Shown here: piece after piece, positions 40,097-48,872 of the stretch | Numbering within the stretch: the stretch's first letter is position 1 | Layout of the letters: each line of letters opens with the position of its first letter | DNA from: Oscillospiraceae bacterium | GTDB taxonomy: Bacteria; Bacillota; Clostridia; Oscillospirales; Oscillospiraceae | Assembly: GCA_020025275.1 (NCBI GenBank) | Contig: JAHHSI010000016.1 | Coordinates: 1 to 48,951 of the forward strand | DNA: 48,951 bases | Direction: 5' to 3' | Made by a program: the position numbers and the translations under genes | The notes under the pieces: model-generated | What the model was told of the DNA's origin: nothing | Database searches by the model: none | The model's input: the letters and a program-made list of their open reading frames with translations, nothing else

Positions 40097-40963
40097 TTGG
40101 AACCGATTTTACGAGTAGAAGATCTGACCCATACCTACAGCGCCGGAACGCCTTTCCAGCGCAATGCGGTGGATCATATGAATTTAGAGGTGATGCCCGG
40201 AGAGTTTTTGGGGATCATTGGTCATACCGGATCGGGAAAGTCAACGCTGATCCAGCATCTCAACGGCCTGCTGAAGCCCACGTCAGGCCACGTCTACCTC
40301 AACGGAAAGGACATTTGGGAGGACCCCAAGAAGATTCGGCAGGTGCGCTTTCAGGTGGGGTTGGTGTTCCAGTATCCGGAGTATCAGCTCTTTGAGGAGA
40401 CGGTGGGGAAAGACATTGCCTTCGGCCCCCGGAACATGGGGCTGGATGAGAAAGAAGTTCAGCGGCGTGTCCGACAGGCGGCGGAGCTGGTGGGGCTGCG
40501 GGAGGATCAGCTGGACAAATCCCCTTTTGACCTCTCCGGCGGACAGAAGCGCCGCGTGGCCATTGCCGGCGTGATCGCCATGGAGCCGCAGGTGCTGATC
40601 CTGGACGAGCCGACCGCCGGACTGGACCCCCGCGGACGGGAGAACATTCTCCGCCAGATCCGCACATATCATGAGAAGAAGGGGGCCACCGTGATCCTTG
40701 TCAGCCACAGCATGGAGGAAATTGCACAGAATGTGGACCGTATTGCCGTGCTGAAGGATGCCCGGCAGTATATGCAGGGGACGCCCGGTGAGGTTTTCGC
40801 CCGAGCTGAGGAACTGGAGACCATTGGTCTGGATATTCCGCAGGTGACCAAGGTGGCGCTGGCCCTGCGGCGCCGTGGTCTGGATGTGGATACGGCGGTG
40901 TACACCGTGGAGGATCTCAAGGAAGCGCTGCTGCGCCGGAAGGGAGGCGCAGGCCGTGCTTAA
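40097..40963 (+). CDS. ecfA2: ECF transporter ATPase EcfA2 (second module)
   Basis: ATPase of 288 aa, partner of the preceding EcfA1. Walker A GHTGSGKST, Q-loop VFQYPEYQLFEETV (EcfA2 type), signature LSGGQKRR, Walker B LILDEPTAGLDP. The start codon is TTG at 40097, with AAGGAG about 7 nt upstream; the first residues EPILRVEDLTHTY match the family N-terminus. It overlaps the ecfT start by 8 bp. Confidence 0.93.
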   Translation: MEPILRVEDLTHTYSAGTPFQRNAVDHMNLEVMPGEFLGIIGHTGSGKSTLIQHLNGLLKPTSGHVYLNGKDIWEDPKKIRQVRFQVGLVFQYPEYQLFEETVGKDIAFGPRNMGLDEKEVQRRVRQAAELVGLREDQLDKSPFDLSGGQKRRVAIAGVIAMEPQVLILDEPTAGLDPRGRENILRQIRTYHEKKGATVILVSHSMEEIAQNVDRIAVLKDARQYMQGTPGEVFARAEELETIGLDIPQVTKVALALRRRGLDVDTAVYTVEDLKEALLRRKGGAGRA

Positions 40964-41762
40964 AGATATTACGCTGGGACAGTATTTCCCGGGAAATACC
41001 GTGGTGCATCGTCTGGACCCCCGGACGAAGCTATTGGCGGTGATCCTCTATGTGATCGCCCTCTTTGTGGCCAAGGGGATCGTGAGCTATGTGATCATGG
41101 CGGCCGTACTGCTGGGGTGCATCCTTGTCTCCCAAGTTCCCTTCAAGGCGCTGACCCGCGGGCTGAAGCCAATCTATATCATCATCATTTTTACGGCGGT
41201 GATGAATCTCTTCTTTACCGGAGGAACGCCGCTGGGAGAGGGATGGCTGTTGAGCCGCATGACGCACGAAGGTGTGCACAGTGCTATTTTTATGGTACTG
41301 CGTATCGTGATGCTGATCATGGGTACCTTCCTGGTGACGTATACCACCAGCCCCATTCAGCTGACGGATGGTTTGGAGAACCTGCTCTCGCCGCTGAAGA
41401 AGCTGCGCCTGCCGGTCCACGAGCTGGCCATGATGATGTCCATTGCCCTGCGCTTCATTCCGACGCTCATTGAGGAGACGGATAAAATCATGTCGGCGCA
41501 GAAAGCCCGGGGGGCTGATTTTGAATCGGGCAGTCTTTTGCAGCGGGCCAAGGCGCTGATCCCTATTCTGGTGCCGCTGTTCATCAGCGCATTCCGGCGG
41601 GCCGACGAACTGGCCACAGCCATGGAGTGCCGCTGTTATCACGGCGGCGAGGGGCGGACGGCGCTGCACGTGCTGCGCTATAAAACGGCCGATCTTCTGG
41701 TGCTGCTGGGCTTTGCCGCAGTGCTGGTGATAATCGTGCTGCTGAAGCATTTTGGACTGTAA
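40956..41762 (+). CDS. ecfT: ECF transporter transmembrane protein EcfT (second module)
   Basis: Membrane coupling protein of 268 aa with five hydrophobic segments. It begins ITLGQYFPGNTVVHRLDPRTKLLAVILY, the usual EcfT start. The first coupling motif is KARGADFESG; the second position reads ECRCYHGGEGR, where the expected Ala-Arg-Gly is Cys-Arg-Cys, a form common in clostridial EcfT (from memory). GTG 40956 has GGAGG 8 nt upstream; longer in-frame codons lie inside ecfA2. truA follows after 19 bp. Confidence 0.92.
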   Translation: MLKDITLGQYFPGNTVVHRLDPRTKLLAVILYVIALFVAKGIVSYVIMAAVLLGCILVSQVPFKALTRGLKPIYIIIIFTAVMNLFFTGGTPLGEGWLLSRMTHEGVHSAIFMVLRIVMLIMGTFLVTYTTSPIQLTDGLENLLSPLKKLRLPVHELAMMMSIALRFIPTLIEETDKIMSAQKARGADFESGSLLQRAKALIPILVPLFISAFRRADELATAMECRCYHGGEGRTALHVLRYKTADLLVLLGFAAVLVIIVLLKHFGL

Positions 41763-41781
41763 GACACGGGAAAGGCGGACC

Positions 41782-42537
41782 ATGAGAAATATCGCACTGA
41801 TCTTGATGTACAACGGCTCGGCCTATCACGGCTGGCAGGTGCAGAAAACGGAAGTGACCGTTGCAGAGACGCTGGAACGGGGGCTTTCAATGGTCTGCGG
41901 GGAGAAAATCAAGTGTGTGGGCTGCGGGCGGACGGACGCCGGCGTCCACGCCGAGTACTATGTGGCCAATTTCCACACCAAGTCCCGCATTCCGGTTGAC
42001 CGCATCCCCTTTGCCGTCAATACCCACATTCCCGAGGATATTGTGGTGAAGGCGGCCTACGAGGTGGCCGAGGATTTTAACGCCATCGGCTCGTGCATCA
42101 AGAAGGAATATACGTATCGTATTTATAACTCACGCATCAAAAACCCCTTTTACGTCAATCGGGCGTACTTTTATCCCAAGCATCTGGATGAGGAAGTGAT
42201 GGATCGGGCCGCCCGGATGTTTGAGGGCACCCACGATTTTGCTGCGGTGCGCTCGGTGGGCACCAATGTGAAGAGCACGGTGCGGACGATCCACTATTGC
42301 CGTGTGGAGCGGCGGGGCGATCTTTTGGAATTGAAGGTATGCGCCAACGGATTTTTGTATAATATGGTACGGGCCATTACCGGCACCGTGCTCTATGCGG
42401 CGGAGGGAAAGCTCCGGCCGGAGGAGATCCCGGAGATCCTGGACTCCGGCAACCGGACACTGGCCGGCCCCACAGCACCGCCCGGAGGACTCTACATGAC
42501 CCGTGTGTGGTATGAGGATGAACGACTCAATGGATAG
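41782..42537 (+). CDS. truA: tRNA pseudouridine synthase A
   Basis: TruA (251 aa) makes pseudouridine at positions 38-40 of tRNA anticodon arms. The catalytic Asp52 lies in GCGRTDAGVHA; YNGSAYHGWQVQ near the N-terminus, KKEYTYRIYN and FLYNMVRAITGTVL are family signatures. GGGAAAGG lies a few bases before ATG 41782; ten in-frame codons upstream overlap ecfT. Genomic placement directly after ecfA1-ecfA2-ecfT is classic for Firmicutes. Confidence 0.96.
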   Translation: MRNIALILMYNGSAYHGWQVQKTEVTVAETLERGLSMVCGEKIKCVGCGRTDAGVHAEYYVANFHTKSRIPVDRIPFAVNTHIPEDIVVKAAYEVAEDFNAIGSCIKKEYTYRIYNSRIKNPFYVNRAYFYPKHLDEEVMDRAARMFEGTHDFAAVRSVGTNVKSTVRTIHYCRVERRGDLLELKVCANGFLYNMVRAITGTVLYAAEGKLRPEEIPEILDSGNRTLAGPTAPPGGLYMTRVWYEDERLNG

Positions 42538-43717
42538 AATGGAATTTCATCAGGGCAACCCGCAAGAGGAAGCCCCGAAACGAATTGCAAAAAAAGACGG
42601 TCGCATTCGCTGGAAGTATTTGGCCATCAGTGCCGTGGTGATTCTGGCGGTGGTGGCGTGTGCCGTGCTGTGGGATTCCACAGCTTTTGACGGACTGCGC
42701 CGCAGCGTCATCTACGCGCAGGCCAAAAAGGACGAGAACGGGTGTGCGCTGCTCTACAACTATGCAGCGGAGAAGGATCAGAGCTGTACCTATCTGGAGG
42801 GAAGTCTGGTGCTGGCGTCCCAGTATCATGTGACCATGCTCAGTGAGAGCGGGCAGGAACTCTACCACGCCGACGTGAAATTTCACAAGAGTGCTGTTAC
42901 CGACAACGGCACGCTGGCGGCCGCCTACGACATCGGGGGACGGGAGATCTACCTCCTGAATGCCAAAGGTCTTGTGCGGAAGTTGGAGACCGATGGGGAG
43001 ATTTTGAGCTGCTCTCTCAATGCTCGGGGCGATCTGGCGGTGACGGCCGGGAAAAAAGGCTATAAGGCTGCTGTCAGTGTCTACGACAATAAAGGCGAGC
43101 TTCGCTTTGAATTTAAATCCTCCGACCGCTTTTTGATGACGGCGGCGGTGCAGAAGGACGGAAGTCAGATGGCCGCCGTGACCATGGGAGAGACAGAGGG
43201 CAGTTTTGCAAGCTCGGTGGTGCTCTATCGCATGGACAGCACGGAGCCGCAGGCCAACTGCCAGCTGCCCGGAGGCGCAGTGTATGACATCGGCACAGTG
43301 GGCGGCAGCTATTGTGCCGTAGCGGAGAATGGCCTGTTTTTTGTCGGTAAGGACGGTACGCTCAAGGCGTCTTTCGACTTTGAAGGCGGGTTTCTCCGCC
43401 GCTGTACGCTCCATGGTGACGGCTATGCCGCCGTGGTGCTGGGCCGCTATAAATCCGGCGGTGAGACGCGCTTGGTGACGGTGTCCGAGAACGGAGAACT
43501 GATTGCGCAGACGGAGATGAACGGCGATGTGCTGTCCATCGACGCTGCGGGAAAGTATGTGGCGGTGCTGCGAAGCGATGCGCTGACCATCTACGATCGA
43601 AAGCTGAATGTCTGTGCGCAGCTGGAGGATGTGAGTTTTGCCAGAGATGTCCTGATGCGTGAGGACGGAAGCGCCCTGCTGGTGGGGGCCGAGGCGGCCA
43701 GCCTCTACCTGCCGTAA
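42530..43717 (+). CDS. DUF5711 family membrane-anchored protein
   Basis: Protein of about 395 aa with a short basic cytoplasmic start, one membrane segment (YLAISAVVILAVVACAVLW) at about residues 31-50, and a long outside domain of repeated beta-strand units (about 50-395), likely a propeller: GQELYHADV, DIGGREIYLLNAKG, YDNKGELRFEF, SENGELIAQTEM, YDRKLNVCAQL. I believe this is the DUF5711 family; function unknown. Starts at 42518, 42530 and 42539 are all possible; 42530 fits GAGGA best. It overlaps truA by 8 bp. Confidence 0.75.
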   Translation: MDRMEFHQGNPQEEAPKRIAKKDGRIRWKYLAISAVVILAVVACAVLWDSTAFDGLRRSVIYAQAKKDENGCALLYNYAAEKDQSCTYLEGSLVLASQYHVTMLSESGQELYHADVKFHKSAVTDNGTLAAAYDIGGREIYLLNAKGLVRKLETDGEILSCSLNARGDLAVTAGKKGYKAAVSVYDNKGELRFEFKSSDRFLMTAAVQKDGSQMAAVTMGETEGSFASSVVLYRMDSTEPQANCQLPGGAVYDIGTVGGSYCAVAENGLFFVGKDGTLKASFDFEGGFLRRCTLHGDGYAAVVLGRYKSGGETRLVTVSENGELIAQTEMNGDVLSIDAAGKYVAVLRSDALTIYDRKLNVCAQLEDVSFARDVLMREDGSALLVGAEAASLYLP

Positions 43718-43735
43718 GGGCGGGAAAGGATGATT

Positions 43736-44371
43736 ATGGTCGATATCATTATCATAGGTGCGCTGATTTTGTGCACGGTGATCGGTGCCCGGCGCGGCCT
43801 GCTGCAAAGTTTGGCGGGGGTCATCATCGTGGTGGTGGCTTTCTTTGGTGCTTCACTGGCGGCGGAGGCCCTCTCACCTCCTGTGGCGGAATGGATCGGA
43901 CCTATGTTGGAGGAGAGTATTCAGGAAAAACTGGCCCAGAGCAACACGGCCGACGTGGACGATATGCTGGGGAAGTTCCACTTCTCCGGTGGAAATCTGC
44001 AGAAGATGGCCGAGGACGTGGTGGAGAAAGCCACGCAGACCGGTATGTCACTGCTCAATGCGGTGGCCGACAGTGTGACACATTCCGTGGCCTATGCCAT
44101 CGTCTATGTAGTTTCGTTTTTATTGCTGCTGTTGGTGCTGTGGCTGGCCATGAAGCCGCTGAAACTGATGACGCGCCTGCCCGGACTCCATATGCTCAAC
44201 TGCATCGGCGGCGGAGCTTTGGGCCTTGTCTGGGGAACGCTTCTGACGTTCTTGGCTGTGTGGCTGCTGCTGCGCTTTGATTGGGTGCTGACGCCGGAGA
44301 TGCTCCGGTCCTCCCCGGTCCTGCGGTTCTTTGCGGAGAACAGCCCCATCAGTCTGCTGACTTCTCTATAA
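43736..44371 (+). CDS. cvpA: CvpA family membrane protein
   Basis: Membrane protein of 211 aa with the CvpA start MVDIIIIGALILCTVIGARRGLLQSLAGV, four hydrophobic segments and a soluble mid-part (about 50-105). CvpA proteins are linked to colicin V production in E. coli and to envelope stress in others; the molecular role is unclear. ATG 43736 has AAAGGA 5 nt upstream; the ATG two codons earlier is too close. It sits in the same transcript as DUF5711 and the Clp ATPase. Confidence 0.85.
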   Translation: MVDIIIIGALILCTVIGARRGLLQSLAGVIIVVVAFFGASLAAEALSPPVAEWIGPMLEESIQEKLAQSNTADVDDMLGKFHFSGGNLQKMAEDVVEKATQTGMSLLNAVADSVTHSVAYAIVYVVSFLLLLLVLWLAMKPLKLMTRLPGLHMLNCIGGGALGLVWGTLLTFLAVWLLLRFDWVLTPEMLRSSPVLRFFAENSPISLLTSL

Positions 44372-44426
44372 ATAGAAACAAACGGAAATCGAATCAAATC
44401 GAAATACCCAGATACGGAGGGAAACC

Positions 44427-46763
44427 ATGCAACCGACTCTTTGTTCCAAGTGTAAGAAAAATGTAGCTGTTGTGTTCATTTCCAGAATGAACGAAAAGGG
44501 AGAAGCGGTCAATGAAGGACTGTGCCTGAAGTGTGCTGCGGAGATGCAGCTGCCGCAGGTAGAGGACATGATGCGCCGAATGGGCATTACTCCGGAGGAC
44601 TTGGAGGGGCTCAACTCGGAAATGCTGCAGGCCTTTGGCGGCGCGGAGGAGATGGAGGCGCTGACAGAGGACGGCTATGACGAGGATGATGAGGAGAGTG
44701 GCAAAACGGCCACGTTCCCCTTCCTCAACCGACTCTTCGGCGGCGCCGGAACTCCGGCGGAGAAGAAGGAGGACGCTCCCGGCGGCAAGGGCCGTGAAGA
44801 GCGCCGCAAAGGGGAAAAGAAACATAAGTTTCTGGACAACTACTGTATCAACCTGAGCCAGCGGGCCAAAGAGGGCAAGCTGGATGCGGTGGTCGGCCGG
44901 GAGGAGGAGATCGAGCGCGTTGTGCAGATCCTCAACCGCCGCCAAAAGAACAACCCCTGCCTGATCGGTGAGCCGGGCGTGGGCAAGACGGCCATCGCCG
45001 AAGGACTGGCCCAGCGGATCATTGCCGGAGAAGTGCCCTTTAAGCTGCGGGACAAGGTGGTCTATCTGCTGGATCTGACATCGCTTGTGGCCGGCACGCA
45101 GTTCCGCGGACAATTTGAAAGCCGCATGAAGGGGCTGATCGAGGAGATCCGCAAGCTGGGCAACATCATTCTGGTGATCGACGAGGTCCACAACATCGTC
45201 GGCGCAGGGGATGCAGAGGGCAGCATGAATGCGGCCAACATCCTCAAGCCGGCGCTCTCCCGCGGCGAGATCCAGGTGATCGGTGCCACCACCTTCAATG
45301 AGTACCGCAAACATATTGAGAAGGACACGGCGCTGGAACGCCGCTTCCAGCCGGTGACTGTCAACGAACCCAATATGGAGGATACACTGAAGATCCTCAA
45401 GGGCATTGCCCACTACTATGAGAGCTTCCACGGCGTTCGCATCCCGGAGGGGGTGCTGCGTCAGGCGGTGAGTCTCAGTGAACGCTACATCACCGACCGT
45501 TTCCTGCCGGATAAGGCCATCGACCTCATCGATGAGGCGTGCTCGGATCTCAACCTCCATGATGCGGACATCAATCGCCGCATGGAGCTGCAGCGGGATC
45601 TGGAGAATATCACCTTTGAGCAGGAGGCGCTGCTGAATGTGCAGACGCCGGAGGGCGAAGAGCCCTCGCAGGAGGAGCAGGATCAGCGCTATGCCCGCAT
45701 TGCAGAGCTGCGCAGTCAGGAAATGCGCCTGCGGCAGGAGCTGACAGAACTGGAGGCCAAGGGTGTACCGGAGCTGACCATGGAGAACATTGCCCGTGTC
45801 ATCGAGATGTGGACAAAGATTCCTGCCAGCCGTATCCGGGAAGAGGAGTTCAAGCGCCTCTCCGAACTGGAGCTGCGCCTGAAAAAGCACATTGTGGGGC
45901 AGGACGAGGCCATCCACGCCGTCTCTGCCGCCATCCGCCGCAACCGTGTGGGCATTTCCCCCAAGCATAAGCCGGTCAGCTTCATCTTTGTCGGCTCTAC
46001 CGGTGTGGGCAAGACGGAGTTGGTCAAGCAGTTGGCCGATGACCTCTTCAATGCCCCGGAGGCGCTGATCCGTCTGGATATGTCGGAATTTATGGAGAAG
46101 CACTCCGTGTCCCGCATTGTGGGTTCCCCTCCTGGCTATGTGGGCTACGATGAGGCGGGGCAGCTGACGGAGAAGATCCGCCGCAAGCCCTATTCGGTGG
46201 TCCTGTTCGATGAGATCGAGAAGGCCCACCCCGACGTGCTGAATGTGCTGCTGCAGATCCTGGACGACGGAGAAATCACCGATGCCCATGGCCGTAAGGT
46301 GAATTTTGAAAATACGGTCATCGTGATGACCTCCAATGCCGGCTCCGAGCGGGGTACGGCCAGTGTCGGCTTTGGCCGCAGTGCCGGCGAGCAGGACAAG
46401 GAGCGTGTCATGCGTGCGCTGCAGGAGTTCCTGCGTCCGGAATTTATCAACCGTGTGGATGAAATCATCTACTTCAACCGCTTGAGTGAGGAGAACTTCG
46501 GCAACATCGCCCGCATCATGCTGGATGAATTGAAAGATTCCCTGAAAGAAAAGGGGTATACCTTTACCTATGATGACGCACTGGTGGAGAAGCTGGTGCA
46601 GCAGTCCTACTCGCTTACGTACGGTGCCCGCAACCTGCGCCGGACGATTCAGAAGGAGCTGGAGGACCCCATGGCCTGCCGGATCATCGACAGCTATGAT
46701 CACCCCGTGACGCAGATCAAAGCCACGGTAGAGGACGGACAGATCCAGCTGTATACGCTTTGA
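44427..46763 (+). CDS. clpE: Clp protease ATP-binding subunit, ClpE-like
   Basis: AAA+ unfoldase of 778 aa that feeds proteins to ClpP. The N-terminus is a Zn-ribbon-like region with Cys6, Cys9, Cys33 and Cys36, as in ClpE, instead of the Clp-N repeats of ClpC. AAA domain 1 has Walker A GEPGVGKTAI at 181-190; a coiled-coil middle region follows at about 385-440; domain 2 has GSTGVGKTEL near 522. A ClpP-docking tripeptide VGF sits near 647 (SVGFGRSAGE). The C-terminal D2-small domain is present. GGAGGG lies before the ATG. It follows cvpA by 55 bp with no terminator between. Confidence 0.93.
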   Translation: MQPTLCSKCKKNVAVVFISRMNEKGEAVNEGLCLKCAAEMQLPQVEDMMRRMGITPEDLEGLNSEMLQAFGGAEEMEALTEDGYDEDDEESGKTATFPFLNRLFGGAGTPAEKKEDAPGGKGREERRKGEKKHKFLDNYCINLSQRAKEGKLDAVVGREEEIERVVQILNRRQKNNPCLIGEPGVGKTAIAEGLAQRIIAGEVPFKLRDKVVYLLDLTSLVAGTQFRGQFESRMKGLIEEIRKLGNIILVIDEVHNIVGAGDAEGSMNAANILKPALSRGEIQVIGATTFNEYRKHIEKDTALERRFQPVTVNEPNMEDTLKILKGIAHYYESFHGVRIPEGVLRQAVSLSERYITDRFLPDKAIDLIDEACSDLNLHDADINRRMELQRDLENITFEQEALLNVQTPEGEEPSQEEQDQRYARIAELRSQEMRLRQELTELEAKGVPELTMENIARVIEMWTKIPASRIREEEFKRLSELELRLKKHIVGQDEAIHAVSAAIRRNRVGISPKHKPVSFIFVGSTGVGKTELVKQLADDLFNAPEALIRLDMSEFMEKHSVSRIVGSPPGYVGYDEAGQLTEKIRRKPYSVVLFDEIEKAHPDVLNVLLQILDDGEITDAHGRKVNFENTVIVMTSNAGSERGTASVGFGRSAGEQDKERVMRALQEFLRPEFINRVDEIIYFNRLSEENFGNIARIMLDELKDSLKEKGYTFTYDDALVEKLVQQSYSLTYGARNLRRTIQKELEDPMACRIIDSYDHPVTQIKATVEDGQIQLYTL

Positions 46764-46776
46764 GAGGAGAAAAGCC

Positions 46777-46986
46777 ATGCTGTTTCGTAAGAAGATCGAG
46801 CCGCGCTGCGCCTATTGTGCCAAGGGCAGCCAGATCAACGAAGATGAAGTGGCCTGTGTGAAACGGGGTGTCGTTCCGGCCGGATACCACTGCCGCAGCT
46901 TTCGCTATGATCCCCTGCGGCGTGTACCGCCCCGGCCGATCAAGCTGGAGACGGATAAGCTGAAGCAGGAGGACTTTAAACTGTAA
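46777..46986 (+). CDS. Small four-cysteine protein, unknown
   Basis: Protein of 69 aa with Cys11, Cys14, Cys27 and Cys39 (CAYCAKGS, VACVKRG, YHCRSFRYDPLRR) and basic/Pro residues later; the spacing allows one Zn site, as in a small zinc ribbon. I do not recognise a named family, though the composition looks like a real gene: AGGAGA upstream of the ATG, no overlap, 13 bp after clpE and 13 bp before EFR1. Role may be redox or protein quality control, by context only. Confidence 0.65.
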   Translation: MLFRKKIEPRCAYCAKGSQINEDEVACVKRGVVPAGYHCRSFRYDPLRRVPPRPIKLETDKLKQEDFKL

Positions 46987-46999
46987 GGAGGCAGAGCGT

Positions 47000-47827
47000 A
47001 TGTACCCGAGAAAAGTCTGGGCCGTCTATTTTAGCGGCACCGGCACCACCCGAAAGACGGTGTGCCGCATCGCAGAGACGGCAGCACAGCAATTGCAGCT
47101 GCCGTGGGAGGCGGTGAGCTTTACGCTGCCCGGTGAGCGGGAGAATCCTCTGCGATTTTCGTTGGACGACTTGGTGATTTTCGGGACGCCGGTGTATGCC
47201 GGCCGTGTGCCCAATGTACTGCTGCCCTTTTTGCGGGAGAAGCTGGAGGGCGGCGGGGCGCTGACCGTGCCGGTGGTGCTCTTTGGCAATCGCAACTACG
47301 ATGATGCGCTGATGGAGCTGCGCAACCTTCTGCAGGCCGCTCACTTTGCCTGCATTGCCGCCGCAGCGTTCGTTGGAGAGCACTCCTTCTCCTATGCTTT
47401 GGGCGCAGGGCGGCCGGATGCGGAGGACGAGGCACTGATGGAGGGCTTTGGCGAGGCCGTGGCCCGGAAGGTGCGGCAGCTGCCGGCGGTGCCGGAAGAG
47501 CCGGTGCCGGTACGGGGCGAGGACCCGATCCGCCCGTACTACAAGCCCCGTGACCGCCATGGAAATCCGATCAATATTTTAAAAGTGAAGCCCAAGACAG
47601 ACACCCGGCGGTGCAACCGCTGCGGCGTCTGTGCGGCACGCTGTCCCATGGGGGCCATTGATCCGCAGGATCCCTCGCTCGTGCCGGGGACTTGCATCAA
47701 ATGCGGCGCCTGCGTCAAGGGCTGTCCCACCGGCGCCAAGTACTATGACGACGAGGGATATCTCTATCACAAGACGGAGCTGGAGGAGATGTATGCCCGC
47801 CGGGGACAGGCAGAGACGTTTTTGTAG
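47000..47827 (+). CDS. EFR1 family ferredoxin-flavodoxin fusion
   Basis: Fused electron-transfer protein of 275 aa. The N-terminal flavodoxin-like domain (1-170) has the FMN phosphate loop YFSGTGTTRKT and FGTPVYAGRVPN; the C-terminus has two [4Fe-4S] motifs, CNRCGVCAARCP and CIKCGACVKGCPTG. EFR1 is the name used for this arrangement in anaerobes. AAGGAGG lies before the ATG. As the last gene of the long operon it is followed by a terminator at 47934. Likely carries low-potential electrons; partners unknown. Confidence 0.92.
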   Translation: MYPRKVWAVYFSGTGTTRKTVCRIAETAAQQLQLPWEAVSFTLPGERENPLRFSLDDLVIFGTPVYAGRVPNVLLPFLREKLEGGGALTVPVVLFGNRNYDDALMELRNLLQAAHFACIAAAAFVGEHSFSYALGAGRPDAEDEALMEGFGEAVARKVRQLPAVPEEPVPVRGEDPIRPYYKPRDRHGNPINILKVKPKTDTRRCNRCGVCAARCPMGAIDPQDPSLVPGTCIKCGACVKGCPTGAKYYDDEGYLYHKTELEEMYARRGQAETFL

Positions 47828-47933
47828 TCGCTGCAGGGCAGATACAAGGACGGTGGCTGTCGGACACCGGTGCGTATAGGCCTGGGACATTCTGGTCGAC
47901 CGGGCTGTCGGAAACGATACGTTATTTGCACAA

Positions 47934-47970
47934 GAAAAAGCACTCGGATTTGAAATCCGGGTGCTTTTTT
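47934..47970. terminator. Bidirectional terminator after EFR1
   Basis: AAAAGCAC...GGATTT and AAATCC...GTGCTTTT form the stem, flanked by A and T runs. It serves the plus-strand operon and could also end the minus-strand nucleotidase transcript. Confidence 0.9.
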
Positions 47971-48005
47971 CGAGGATATGGATTATAGGTGTTCAAGGAA
48001 AGACG

Positions 48006-48689
48006 TTACACGATGGAGAGCAGCTCCCGAAGATCGGAAATCACATAGTCGGCGTGAATACCGTCGGGCAGCACCTCGTGGTGTGGGTTATACCAGCAGG
48101 AGGGAAGACCGGCGTTGTTGGCACCTTGAATGTCACTGACCGGTGAGTCACCGATCAGCAGAGCGTTTTCGGTGGTCAGGCCGGGGATGCGGGCAAACAC
48201 ATAGTCGAAATATGCCTTGCTGGGTTTTGTAGCGCCGGCCTCCTCGGAGATGAAGGCGGCGGTGATGTAGGGGGCGATGGCGCTTTTTGCCAGACGCTGC
48301 TTTTGCACGGATGCTACGGCGTTGGTGACAATGTAGAGTTGGTGATGTTGTGCCAATGTTTGACAGATCTCCAGTGCGTGAGGGAGAAGGACCGAACTTT
48401 GGCCCAAGTGAAACAAATGGAGACGGTTGCACGCTGCTGGATCGCGATCGGAGTGTACGAGTGGCAAAAAACGGCGGAATCGCTCGACTACCAGAAAATC
48501 CTTTGTGACTTCACCGCGATTCAAGGCATCCCAGAGGGATTGATTGATGGTTTCATACTGCTGATACGTCTCTTCGGTATCAGGAATGTCACAATACGAA
48601 CAGACCTGCGCGAAAGCGTTTCGGTTAGCGGCCTCAAAATCGAAGAGTGTGTTATCGGCGTCAAACAACAAATAAGGATAGTGAATCAT
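48006..48689 (-). CDS. yjjG: YjjG family noncanonical pyrimidine nucleotidase (HAD)
   Basis: HAD-superfamily 5'-nucleotidase of 227 aa. Motif I FDADNTLFDFE (Asp10, Asp12), with the cap helices after it; motif II in YIVTNAVAS, motif III Lys in GATKPSKAYF, motif IV LLIGDSPVSDIQGANNAG. YjjG-type enzymes dephosphorylate modified pyrimidine nucleotides and guard the nucleotide pool. AGGAG lies about 8 nt before ATG 48689; the open frame runs 73 codons further without support. A promoter is visible at 48718-48747. Confidence 0.9.
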   Translation of the reverse strand: MIHYPYLLFDADNTLFDFEAANRNAFAQVCSYCDIPDTEETYQQYETINQSLWDALNRGEVTKDFLVVERFRRFLPLVHSDRDPAACNRLHLFHLGQSSVLLPHALEICQTLAQHHQLYIVTNAVASVQKQRLAKSAIAPYITAAFISEEAGATKPSKAYFDYVFARIPGLTTENALLIGDSPVSDIQGANNAGLPSCWYNPHHEVLPDGIHADYVISDLRELLSIV

Positions 48690-48717
48690 AACATATACTC
48701 CTATGGGAATTTGTATC

Positions 48718-48747
48718 AGTATAGCATAGCGGTAAAGGTGAAGTAAA
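48718..48747 (-). promoter_or_regulatory. Promoter of the nucleotidase gene
   Basis: Minus strand TTTACT (48747-48742), 18-bp spacer, TATACT (48723-48718), a short leader before ATG 48689. Confidence 0.65.
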
Positions 48748-48843
48748 TATCCACGGATCCGGCAAAGACCGGGCAAGTATAAGGGCGGCTTTTGGGAGAA
48801 ATTACAAATACTGAAAAAGGCGAGAGAAATGCGGGGAAAAGTG

Positions 48844-48872
48844 TTGACAAAAGGGAGGGAGGGCGGTATACT
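48844..48872 (+). promoter_or_regulatory. Promoter reading out of the window
   Basis: TTGACA (48844-48849), 17-bp purine-rich spacer, TATACT (48867-48872). The transcript would start near 48880 and runs off the end; the first 70 nt hold no start codon with a good ribosome binding site, so a leader or RNA gene may follow. Confidence 0.75.

Noticed and set aside
44394..46778. 794-codon minus-strand open frame opposite the ClpE-like gene.
   Set aside because: Antisense shadow of a gene with intact AAA+ motifs; no family match and no start signals.
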